64,000 bases of DNA from assembly GCF_024704835.1 (NCBI RefSeq), contig NZ_JAMXBE010000003.1:310001-374000 (forward strand), written 5' to 3'. Below are positions 32,618 to 39,995 of the stretch, one piece after another (the stretch's first letter is position 1; each line of letters begins with the position of its first letter). The notes beneath the pieces are model-generated. The model saw only the letters and a program-made list of their open reading frames with translations. It was not told the origin of the DNA and did no database searches. The DNA comes from Parapedobacter tibetensis. Lineage in GTDB: Bacteria > Bacteroidota > Bacteroidia > Sphingobacteriales > Sphingobacteriaceae. The translations under genes and the position numbers were made by a program.

Positions 32618-34825
32618 TTAGTCGATATGTTGTAAGATCTCCATAGCCACGGCTCTGGCCAACAATGGTGGCACGGCATTGCCTACCAGGGTATATTGCG
32701 GCACCTCGGACTTGCGCTTATCGCCTCCTGTGGAGCGCTTGCCTTGGAACACGAAGGAATCGTCAAACGATTGGAGCCGAGCCATCTCGCGTACGGTAAG
32801 GGCCCGCGGTGCACGATAATGCACGTAATCATCCGGTATCGTCATCACGGTTGGGCTTTGGCCATCGGGCTTGAGTACGCTGTAATTTCGCTTATCCGAG
32901 GATAGGCCAGCTTTTTCTAATTTCTTTTGCGCCAATTTGTAATCGCCTTCTCTAAGGATAATCTTCAGGCGCTTGATGACATCCACATTCTGCTTGCTGG
33001 TCTTATGATTGTGCAGGGCATCGAATTTTTTCTCACCCCGATCAAGAGCGTGCACATCACGCACATAGAATGGGGGGGAATAGTGAAAGCGACCGTTCAA
33101 CCGCCCTTCTTTGCTCCATTGGGCATAGGTGCGGTGCTCCGCAGAAACTTTCCCATCCACATGTCGCCCCCTTAATAGCGACTGCATGTAATCTGAAGTG
33201 CCATTGTATTGCTTCTTGATATCCACCGGCTCATAATGGAAGGCTTCGGTATCATTGTCTACAAAATCCAGGTCATACAGTGCCTCGAATACGCTGACTT
33301 TTTCCGCCGCGGATACGGTGGGTGGTATGGTGGAGATGAATGCTTGGTCTTTTCGGCATCCGATAAACAATACGCGCTCACGGTTTTGGGGTACGCCATA
33401 GTCTGATGCGTTGGCTACGAATGGGGCCTCGATGCGATAGAGCCGTATGCTCTGCATGATGTACGCGAGTTGCTCTTTCTGCTTCGGGGCGCAAAATTGA
33501 CCGATGAGCCTTACGCAGTCTTCAAGCGAATAGGTGTATATGGTGAGCGCCTGCAGGATGTCATGGCAATCGCGTTGATACGTGTCTGACACGGATAGGT
33601 CTTCAAAAGCTTGCCGCACCTTGGCAATGGTTTCCTCCGCGTCCAACTGGGTGATGAATGTATTGAACCCATCTACAAAGTAATCGTTGTCTACGTTGCA
33701 TTGGTCTTTTTCCTTGATGATGGTCCTACGTAGGGTTTCGATTTCCTTGGCCCGTAGTAGCATCCGCAAGCCGTGTCGGATGGTGCTTATCCTCGTGTCT
33801 GTCTTGCTTTCTTTATAATTGCCCTGTTTGGTGGTAAATTGTTTAAACTTAGCTTCCACGGCCTTGAGATAGGTTTCTCGTTGTTCGGCGATTTTGCTAT
33901 CGTGTACCTGCTCCATGGCAATGCGCTTGGTGAGGCAATCGAGGATAAAGGAGTCGTCTTGTGCAGTTTTGCGCAATTCTTTGATGAATTGGAGCAGCTT
34001 GGGCACTTCGTTGAGGTCTACAATGGAGTTGATCTCATCGAGTATGAGTTGCCTAACCTTGCCGCCCTCCTTTGTGAGTATGCCTTTTACATTTTCCATC
34101 ACAAAGTACTTAGGCTGCAACACCTTGATGACTTCTAAATAGTGGGAGAAAAGATCATCTTTCTTGTCAAACTTGCGTCGTTTGCCGGCAAGGCTGAAGC
34201 TTTGGCAGGGTGGCCCCCCACAGATCACGTCTACCGGCTTGCCATTGAGCCGCTGGAGCAGGTTGTCTAAAAAATCTGGTTCGGTTATATCTTGCCTTAG
34301 GAAAGCTGTATCAAGGTTGAGCTGGTGATTATATCGTACCACATGCGTAAGCTCACAATTTTCATTGATATCACTGGCCAATAGAAAATCGAAGAATTTG
34401 TCATCTACTTGGGCTTGCAGGAATCCCTCGCTGAACCCTCCCGCACCGGCAAAAAGATCTACGAACGTATATGAACGCCCGTATAGGTATAGTTGGTCTC
34501 TATATATATTTACTTGGCTTTCGGCTTTATAGGCCTCCGCTATGTCATTGAGTTTTTCTTTGATTTCTTTATCAGTAAATGACTTTTTTGGCGAATTGTT
34601 GAGCAATTCCTCTGCTCGCTCTTTCAAGTGATGAAGGTAGTGGTTGATAGCGGTATGGCTTTCGCCTGAAGGCAGTACGACCTGCTTTTCCTTGTCAAAA
34701 TCATCCGCCTTGATTTTTTCACCTGTCGCGACCTTTATCTGGCGGCCGCTGCAATTGATTCGAAGGTGTATAGGGCAGTAACCCTTTTTATCTGCTTTAT
34801 CTAAGTAGTAATTGATGGTAGCCAT
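32618..34825 (-). CDS. C5-cytosine DNA methyltransferase with N-terminal arm-type DNA-binding domain, 735 aa
   Basis: The MTase core has motif I FVDLFAGAGGFSEGF (121-135), motif IV GGPPCQSFSLAG (catalytic Cys207), motif VI MENVKG (243-248), a long target-recognition insertion, and motif X YTLVGNAVPPLLA at the C-terminus. The first 100 residues (MATINYYLDKADKKGYCPIH, LRINCSGRQIKVATGEKI) look like the arm-DNA-binding domain of Bacteroidota tyrosine integrases. Two tandem 19-bp repeats lie directly before the ATG. It methylates the site cut by the adjacent MvaI/BcnI-like enzyme. Confidence 0.9.
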   Translation of the reverse strand: MATINYYLDKADKKGYCPIHLRINCSGRQIKVATGEKIKADDFDKEKQVVLPSGESHTAINHYLHHLKERAEELLNNSPKKSFTDKEIKEKLNDIAEAYKAESQVNIYRDQLYLYGRSYTFVDLFAGAGGFSEGFLQAQVDDKFFDFLLASDINENCELTHVVRYNHQLNLDTAFLRQDITEPDFLDNLLQRLNGKPVDVICGGPPCQSFSLAGKRRKFDKKDDLFSHYLEVIKVLQPKYFVMENVKGILTKEGGKVRQLILDEINSIVDLNEVPKLLQFIKELRKTAQDDSFILDCLTKRIAMEQVHDSKIAEQRETYLKAVEAKFKQFTTKQGNYKESKTDTRISTIRHGLRMLLRAKEIETLRRTIIKEKDQCNVDNDYFVDGFNTFITQLDAEETIAKVRQAFEDLSVSDTYQRDCHDILQALTIYTYSLEDCVRLIGQFCAPKQKEQLAYIMQSIRLYRIEAPFVANASDYGVPQNRERVLFIGCRKDQAFISTIPPTVSAAEKVSVFEALYDLDFVDNDTEAFHYEPVDIKKQYNGTSDYMQSLLRGRHVDGKVSAEHRTYAQWSKEGRLNGRFHYSPPFYVRDVHALDRGEKKFDALHNHKTSKQNVDVIKRLKIILREGDYKLAQKKLEKAGLSSDKRNYSVLKPDGQSPTVMTIPDDYVHYRAPRALTVREMARLQSFDDSFVFQGKRSTGGDKRKSEVPQYTLVGNAVPPLLARAVAMEILQHID

Positions 34826-34830
34826 TGTTT

Positions 34831-34868
34831 ACGGACAAATTTACGGACACGGACAAATCTACGGACAG
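34831..34868. repeat. Tandem direct repeat just upstream of the C5-methyltransferase ATG
   Basis: ACGGACAAATTTACGGACA and CGGACAAATCTACGGACAG follow each other with a 19-bp period. The inner motif ACGGACA occurs four times. The repeat is 5 bp from the start codon, where a bound protein would block translation or transcription. Confidence 0.7.
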
Positions 34869-35126
34869 AAACGCTACGGTGATAAAATTTATAGCAAAAA
34901 AGTTATCCACAATTGTTGGCATAATGACGTGTCGGTACTGAATCAATATCAATCGGAGAGCGGCTGATTACCACCAAGCCCATATCCTTTAAAGGTGGGG
35001 CCGCAAGGTCTTTTTGATGGAGTACGCGGTTTTATGCGCGATAGAACGGTGTCATAGGTGATTTTTATTGCTTCAAATTTAACTTGGGTATTGTGCATTG
35101 GCAAAACAGGTATTTGAAAATTATAT

Positions 35127-35158
35127 TTTGACTTATACTATATTTTTTAGTAATTTTG
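35127..35158 (+). promoter_or_regulatory. Promoter of the 93-aa gene
   Basis: TTTG (35127-35130), a 20-bp spacer and TAATTTTG (35151-35158) fit the Bacteroidota consensus well. It implies that translation starts at ATG 35184 rather than at ATG 35166, which lies only 8 bp after the -7 box. Confidence 0.65.
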
Positions 35159-35183
35159 GTCTATCATGTTAACAATACTACTT

Positions 35184-35465
35184 ATGGATCTCCTAATAGA
35201 AACGAAGCGGAATAGCGACGTTCATTACAAGGTAATGGCCTTGCCGGAAGATGAACTGCTAACCGAAGTACGGGCGATGAGCCGAGAGCAATTGATTGAC
35301 TGGCTAAGCTGGAACGACAGGAACGGTATATACAAGGATGTAGATTCAATGGCGGAATTCGGTAACGTCATGACAAAGGAAGAAGGGGAGGAAATCATGT
35401 TTCGGCAGATCATGTCTGAGCGGGAGGGCTGGGATGGCAGGATGGACGGTAAGCTGATTTATTGA
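35184..35465 (+). CDS. Hypothetical acidic protein, 93 aa
   Basis: MDLLIETKRNSDVHYKVMAL continues PEDELLTEVRAMSREQLIDW and is strongly acidic and helical, with no signal peptide. It lies on the opposite strand between the C5-methyltransferase and Vsr genes, with a good promoter of its own. I do not recognise the family. It may be a regulator or anti-restriction partner, but nothing in the sequence shows it. Confidence 0.55.
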   Translation: MDLLIETKRNSDVHYKVMALPEDELLTEVRAMSREQLIDWLSWNDRNGIYKDVDSMAEFGNVMTKEEGEEIMFRQIMSEREGWDGRMDGKLIY

Positions 35466-35475
35466 ATTATCGGCG

Positions 35476-35925
35476 CTAATAATCTGCCGGATAGGGCACT
35501 CTTCCCTCTCCGGCTGCTTCGATGTAAAGTTGGATCTGATTGACACATTGCCTAAGGTTCTTTCGTATATCCTCACCCCAAAACCTGAAAACGGTATAGC
35601 CCATAGCGATGAGGGCCTCGTTATTTTCCTTATCGCGTGCCATATTACGTTCGATCTTGGCCACCCAGAAGTCCTTGTTGCTGCGAATGCGTCCTTTGGT
35701 TTTCTCCCACTGGTGGCCGTGCCAAAATTCTCCATCTATAAAGATGGCCAACCTGTATTTCTTGATAACGACATCGGGCCTGCCGGGCAAATCTTTGCTA
35801 TGCGTGCGGTAACGGATACCCTGTGCCCATAGCGCCTTGCGCAGGAGCAGCTCGGGCTTAGTATCCTTGCTCCGGATGCGGCTCATGATATAACTCCGCT
35901 GCGGCGATGGGGGAACGCGTGGCAT
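35476..35925 (-). CDS. vsr: Very short patch repair endonuclease (Vsr), 149 aa
   Basis: SYIMSRIRSKDTKPELLLRK and LPGRPDVVIKKYRLAIFIDG followed by EFWHGHQ are the Vsr signatures; D51 corresponds to the metal-binding Asp of the E. coli enzyme and the W-H-G-H motif is kept. The Cys usual in D-G-C-F-W is Glu here (D-G-E-F-W). Vsr nicks next to T:G mismatches made by deamination of 5-methylcytosine, so it protects the site of the C5-methyltransferase at 32618. It is separated from the MTase by the gene at 35184. Confidence 0.92.
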   Translation of the reverse strand: MPRVPPSPQRSYIMSRIRSKDTKPELLLRKALWAQGIRYRTHSKDLPGRPDVVIKKYRLAIFIDGEFWHGHQWEKTKGRIRSNKDFWVAKIERNMARDKENNEALIAMGYTVFRFWGEDIRKNLRQCVNQIQLYIEAAGEGRVPYPADY

Positions 35926-35956
35926 GATGCAAAGATAGGGAATGTGAGAGGAAGTA

Positions 35957-36229
35957 AACTATCAACGGATTTTGGTTGACGACTTGGAACGGAAAGAAGG
36001 TGACAACCCCACGATCGGTATCCTACTGTGTACAGAAACGGATCGAACCATTGCTAAGTACTCGATATTGAACGAGAGTAAGCAATTATTTGCCAGCAAG
36101 TACTTGCCCTATCTTCCTACGGAAGAGGAGTTGGTGGCAGAAATTGAAAGGGAGAAGCAGGTGTTTAGGGAACAGGCGGTGGTGTATGGTAAAGAGGAAT
36201 ATACAAACAACTCATCAGCACCATGCTGA
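35957..36229 (+). pseudogene. DUF1016 C-terminal (YhcG nuclease) remnant
   Basis: The frame NYQRILVDDLERKEGDNPTI followed by GILLCTETDRTIAKYSILNE and SKQLFASKYLPYLPTEEELV is the end of a DUF1016 protein; the intact protein at 16042 reads DDNPTIGILLCRDKNNIEAE at the same place. No start codon or catalytic domain precedes it. The 5' part was lost, with the break close to the Vsr gene. Confidence 0.8.
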
Positions 36230-36279
36230 ATAGTTGATTGGTAGCATTAGAACTCCGCGAGTCTATTTTGCTAAAAATA

Positions 36280-36310
36280 TTTGCTTTTTGCTTTGCAAAA
36301 CATACCTTTG
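36280..36310 (+). promoter_or_regulatory. Promoter copy of the degenerate KilA-N module
   Basis: TTTG (36280-36283), a 19-bp spacer and TACCTTTG (36303-36310) correspond to the promoter at 29826. It could still drive the downstream small gene and the truncated DUF4325 gene. Confidence 0.55.
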
Positions 36311-36333
36311 CCATATAGCCAAATAACCTGCCC

Positions 36334-36862
36334 ATGGCAAAAACAAGAAATTAGAGGTAAAGGGAACGGAGATTACTATTATTTCAGCAGAAGCGGACGA
36401 TTTTATCTCACTCACGGACATGTTGAATGCGAAAGACGGTGACTTCTTTATCTCGGATTGGCTGAGGAATAGAAATACTGTCGAGTTCTTGGGAATATGG
36501 GAGTCTGTTAATAATCCCGATTTTAATTATGGCGAATTCGCCGTAATTAAAAATCAAGCAGGATTGAACGGTTATAAAATAAGCGTAAAAGAGTGAGTAG
36601 AAAAGACAAAAGCAAGCACCACGCACTGCTTATTCACCAAGGACTGGCCCAATCTGAGCGATTAGTCCAGCTGAACCGAATGGCGATCATGCAATTGCGT
36701 TCATTGGTGGTGCATAGCAAATCGGTGGGAAAACTGGAAGAAGCTAAGGTTATGTTTAAAAAAGAGGCTATCCAATCGCTTAATAGTGCAGGCATCCTGA
36801 CGAAAAAAGGAAAATTCACGAAACCTTACGCCGAATTGGAAAAGCTGGTTGCTGCTAAATAA
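36334..36862 (+). pseudogene. Degenerate KilA-N gene fused to the small-protein gene
   Basis: ATGGCAAAAACAAGAAATTAG has lost bases relative to the intact copy and stops after six codons. In the shifted frame the domain is still readable (LEVKGTEITIISAEADDFIS, then FFISDWLRNRNTVEFLGIWE) up to SVKE, where a Trp codon has become TGA. A large internal deletion follows. The rest (ALLIHQGLAQSERLVQLNRM, then SKSVGKLEEAKVMFKKEAIQ) joins the KilA-N C-terminus to the small protein through a 68-bp deletion. Confidence 0.85.
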
Positions 36863-36878
36863 TTAAAGAAGTTATGCG

Positions 36879-37130
36879 ATGATGCCTGAATTGAAACTTA
36901 TCAACCTATTGCCCGCTACACTGGACTCTCGTGAGGCGGCTACTCGGCTTGCCAATATGGTGAAGGAATATACTGGCGACAAGCAAATTGAATTAGATTT
37001 TTCAGGCATAGAATTCATGTCGCACTCGTTTGCAGATCAGTTTTACAAAGAGCTTTATCTCCGTGATAAGGATTCAATTGAGCGCTTTTCGCGGGCGAAT
37101 AGTGAGATGGCCTGTCATAATTTATCATAG
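36879..37130 (+). pseudogene. Truncated DUF4325 (STAS-like) gene
   Basis: MMPELKLINLLPATLDSREA continues to FMSHSFADQFYKELYLRDKD and is nearly the same as the intact protein at 30915 up to that point. After it the sequence departs (SIERFSRANSEMACHNLS), and the last third of the domain is missing. The frame is open but the protein is 83 instead of 117 aa. Confidence 0.7.
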
Positions 37131-37155
37131 ATTGTATACCTTTACAATCAAATCC

Positions 37156-37332
37156 ATGATCATGAGTTCTAAAGATTTTAAAAATTTAGAGGCATTGGCA
37201 AAAAAGGAACGTAGTCGTAAGATGACGAAGGAAGAGGCCATCCAGTCTTTGGTTGACGCAGGTATTATCAACAAGGATAAGAAATTCATGCCCCCTTATA
37301 AAAATCTGGAACGCATTGTAATCAGAAAATAG
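37156..37332 (+). CDS. Small antitoxin-like protein, 58 aa
   Basis: MIMSSKDFKNLEALAKKERS continues KMTKEEAIQSLVDAGIINKD and KKFMPPYKNLERIVIRK. It belongs to the same small family as the gene at 30723. It precedes the ADP-ribosyltransferase-like gene by 10 bp, an arrangement expected for an antitoxin-toxin pair. The protein is basic and helical, with no known DNA-binding motif. Confidence 0.7.
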   Translation: MIMSSKDFKNLEALAKKERSRKMTKEEAIQSLVDAGIINKDKKFMPPYKNLERIVIRK

Positions 37333-37342
37333 GCCTATGTAA

Positions 37343-37975
37343 ATGTATGATATAAGACCAAACCTACTCATCGGATTCCACGGTTGCGACGCCGCTGTAT
37401 GTCATGAATTAATCAATAAACCAGATAAAGTCAAACTGAACAAAGAGCCTTTTGATTGGTTAGGGCATGGCATTTATTTCTGGGAGAATAATTACGAACG
37501 TGCTCTACAGTGGGCGAAAGACAAACACAAGCGTGGGCGGATTAAAGAACCAGCCGTTGTTGGCGCCGTTTTACAGTTGGGGCTTTGCTGTGATTTCCTG
37601 GATAGTAAATACATCAAAATCTTACAGGATTATTATGCTTCCATGGAAGAAAGCTATCGCCTTTCCGACTTGCCACTCCCTAAAAATAGAGATCTACCAA
37701 ATGACGAACATAAAGACCGCATATTGCGTGAACTAGATTGTGCTGCAATTGAATATATGCATGCACGTATAGACCAAACCATACAACGTGACATGCAGAC
37801 GAAAGGATTTTCTGATTATAGAAAGTTCGATTCTACCCGAGGTGTATTTACAGAGGGCGGCCCAGCATTTAGTGGGGCCGGCATATTTGAGAAAAGCCAT
37901 ATACAGGTTTGCGTCCGCAATGTGAATTGTATTAAAGGGTTTTTCCTGCCAAGAAAAGAAATCGATTTTAAATAA
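37343..37975 (+). CDS. ADP-ribosyltransferase-like (DUF3990-like) putative toxin, 210 aa
   Basis: The N-terminal third has NLLIGFHGCDAAVCHELINK, then FDWLGHGIYFWENNYERALQ followed by WAKDK. The pattern H-G ... G-x-G-I-Y-F-x ... R-A-x-x-W-A resembles the NAD-binding site of ART/DUF3990-type proteins (H in strand 1, Y in the GIYF strand, then an A-x-x-W-A helix). The C-terminus VFTEGGPAFSGAGIFEKSHI with QVCVRN contains an Glu-Lys-x-H stretch typical of this uncharacterised family. It lies 10 bp downstream of a small antitoxin-like gene. I infer a type II toxin; no enzyme activity is proven. Confidence 0.6.
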   Translation: MYDIRPNLLIGFHGCDAAVCHELINKPDKVKLNKEPFDWLGHGIYFWENNYERALQWAKDKHKRGRIKEPAVVGAVLQLGLCCDFLDSKYIKILQDYYASMEESYRLSDLPLPKNRDLPNDEHKDRILRELDCAAIEYMHARIDQTIQRDMQTKGFSDYRKFDSTRGVFTEGGPAFSGAGIFEKSHIQVCVRNVNCIKGFFLPRKEIDFK

Positions 37976-38024
37976 TCCCCGACCGGCCGAACTTGGGCTC
38001 TTGCTTGAGGATGCGAATTTAACC

Positions 38025-38250
38025 GTTCAACACAAATACACGTCGTTCATCACCTATACGTGTCGTTCGTCACACCCATCGATCACGCGCTTCGAACTTT
38101 TCATTCCCCGAGAAGGGTGTTTTATTCCTCTGCATCCGTGTTTATTCCGGGAAGGTGTCGTTCATCATAAATACGTGTTGTTCATCCAAGGATTCCGCAC
38201 TTCATCACAGAAAACGAGGCTTTCATCACAAAAGGGAACCGTTCTTCACA
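38025..38250. repeat. Direct-repeat array with about 20-bp period
   Basis: Units with the core GTTCATCAC start at 38025, 38045, 38065, then 38160, 38180, 38200, 38221 and 38241. Between them weaker units (TTTCATTCC, TTTTATTCC, GTTTATTCC near 38099, 38120 and 38140) keep the period. The core is conserved and the rest of each unit varies. It ends exactly where the duplicated outer-membrane gene promoter begins. Confidence 0.75.
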
Positions 38251-38253
38251 AAC

Positions 38254-38448
38254 GGCTTGTACAACAAACCCATTTTACTTATATCTTAGCGCAAACGCAA
38301 CTGACGACAATTAATGACAACAAAACCTACCTCATCAACCAAAATGCTTGCTTTGATACTATTGGTGACCATACCCTCATTAAAATGCTCATCAATTATC
38401 AGTGTAGTTTGCCATACTAAACGCAAGCATTGTAACGTTATAAACTAA
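38254..38448 (+). pseudogene. Duplicated promoter and 5' end of the outer-membrane protein gene
   Basis: 38254-38386 is nearly identical to 26341-26470 (for example CGCAACTGACGACAATTAAT and the start ATGACAACAAAACC). The frame from 38314 reads MTTKPTSSTKMLALILLVTI then PSLKCSSIISVVCHTKRKHC and stops at 38448. It keeps only the signal peptide; the barrel is gone. Confidence 0.85.
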
Positions 38449-38493
38449 ATGAATAGTTTTAAAAGACTTGCCTTATTATAACCTTATAACAAG

Positions 38494-39630
38494 ATGAAAA
38501 GAAACGTCACCTCCGTTTTATTGACTGCCTCGTTTTTACTGTTTTTAAAGTTGGATTGCCGGGCCCAATCGGACAGTACGTTTATCATCAAAGGGGTAAT
38601 TGATACGGTGCCCCACGCCACCTATTTTGTGACTTATCAACAACGAGGCAACTGGGTCAACGACACAATTTCGTTGAATGCGGATAGGCGGTTTGAATAT
38701 GTGGGAATTATTGGAGAGCCAACCAGATTTAGCCTGACGGTAAAAAATGACATAAATCCGAATTTAGCTGGCAATTTATACTTGTATTCGTTTTGGGTTG
38801 AGCCGGGCAAGTCTTTATTTTTTGAAGGAAAGGCAAATTGGCTCTTTGAGGGGGTGTATGGCCCAGTGCCTCGTTCGGGTAATTTTATCCTTGAAAATTC
38901 GGATATGGAAATTACCGCTAGCAGATATTCGGAAAGTCGGCGGGTGGCACGGCAGAAACGGGAGGAAGCTGCCGGACGCTCCTTGACAAAAACGGAAGGC
39001 GCGCAGCTTGCCGACAGTTTGCGGTTTGATTTCATCAAACGGAATCCGGATAATTACTTTTCGCTAAACTTGCTGTACGGACAACTAAGAGGCTCGAATC
39101 CGAATTATACGCTTGCGGAGGAATTGATGGATGCGTTTACAACACAACTGAAAAGCACTTACTTGGCTAAAGAGCTGGAACAACGCATACTCGTAGACAA
39201 GCTAACTGGAATAGGCCGCGTGATGCCTGATTTTAGCCAGCGCGATACAGCGGGTAACCTGTTTAACTTATCGGATTTCCGTGGAAAATATGTTTTGGTA
39301 GACTTCTGGGCGAGCTGGTGCGGGCCATGCCGGGCTGAAAACCCAAATCTCGTTAAAGCATATAAGGCCTATAGCTCAAAAGGGTTTGATATTTTGGGGA
39401 TTTCGCTAGATGAATCCAAAGCACAGTGGTTGAAAGCCATTGGAAACGATGGCCTTACTTGGACGCACTTGTCTGATCTGAAAGGTTTTGACAATGAAGT
39501 GGCTAAAAAATTCTTTATCCATGCCATACCGGAGAATTTCCTATTAGATCCCAATGGGGTCATCATTGCCAAGAATGTGAAAGGTGTTGCGTTGATGAAA
39601 AAACTGGAGAATATATTCGCGCAAAATTAA
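38494..39630 (+). CDS. TlpA-family thiol-disulfide oxidoreductase with N-terminal DUF4369-like domain, 378 aa
   Basis: It has a signal peptide ([20 protein letters not shown]). The DUF4369-like domain (about 25-130) includes [21 protein letters not shown] thioredoxin fold fills the C-terminus with [20 protein letters not shown] (active site WCGPC), [20 protein letters not shown] and the cis-Pro loop [11 protein letters not shown]. It is a periplasmic reductase of the kind used in Bacteroidota for cytochrome or nutrient-protein maturation. It is complete and has normal length. A remnant of cdsA converges on its 3' end. Confidence 0.92.
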   Translation: MKRNVTSVLLTASFLLFLKLDCRAQSDSTFIIKGVIDTVPHATYFVTYQQRGNWVNDTISLNADRRFEYVGIIGEPTRFSLTVKNDINPNLAGNLYLYSFWVEPGKSLFFEGKANWLFEGVYGPVPRSGNFILENSDMEITASRYSESRRVARQKREEAAGRSLTKTEGAQLADSLRFDFIKRNPDNYFSLNLLYGQLRGSNPNYTLAEELMDAFTTQLKSTYLAKELEQRILVDKLTGIGRVMPDFSQRDTAGNLFNLSDFRGKYVLVDFWASWCGPCRAENPNLVKAYKAYSSKGFDILGISLDESKAQWLKAIGNDGLTWTHLSDLKGFDNEVAKKFFIHAIPENFLLDPNGVIIAKNVKGVALMKKLENIFAQN

Positions 39631-39655
39631 CTCATACTGACGCTTTAGTTTTCCC

Positions 39656-39860
39656 CTACAAATAGAACAGCCAAAATACCGCCCCTGTAAAATATAGCTA
39701 TCATACCGGTCTAATATGCCTCCATAGCCCGGAATCAGGTTGCTGTAATCCTTCAGGCCACACCTGCGTTTATACCATGAGGCCAACGCATCGCCCATAA
39801 ATGCCCCCGTACAGATCAGCACAATGTCAACTACCTGCATTACCTGAACAATGGACAATT
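39656..39860 (-). pseudogene. cdsA: cdsA (phosphatidate cytidylyltransferase) C-terminal remnant
   Basis: On the minus strand [20 protein letters not shown] followed by [15 protein letters not shown] is the CdsA signature (G-D ... S-x-x-K-R-x-x-x-x-K-D ... P-G-H-G-G-x-x-D-R-x-D-S). His of P-G-H-G-G is Tyr here. A lost T at about 39687 then shifts the frame; the original continuation [11 protein letters not shown] plus TAG at 39656-39658 is still readable. Only about 65 residues remain, so this is a dead fragment. Confidence 0.75.
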
Positions 39861-39995
39861 CATGGAAACCGCACAACGGGTTGTACATATGTCCCCCATT
39901 GGTACTGTCGCATTTAACCCCTATGATTGTCGCATATATATTGCAAGTGGCATGGTATTATTGCCGAGATTTGTATTGTAACAAAACCGCACGAT

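Noticed and set aside
32618-34825. Tyrosine integrase
   Set aside because: Only the N-terminal arm-like domain resembles an integrase. The rest is a complete C5-methyltransferase with no R-H-R-Y recombinase residues.
38025-38250. CRISPR array
   Set aside because: The conserved core is only about 9 bp, the period is 20 bp, and no cas genes are nearby. CRISPR repeats are longer and the repeat-plus-spacer period is about 60-75 bp.
39544-39888. A 114-aa minus-strand coding sequence
   Set aside because: Its right part is a cdsA remnant and its left part is out of frame with that gene and antisense to the TlpA 3' end. It is not a gene of its own.
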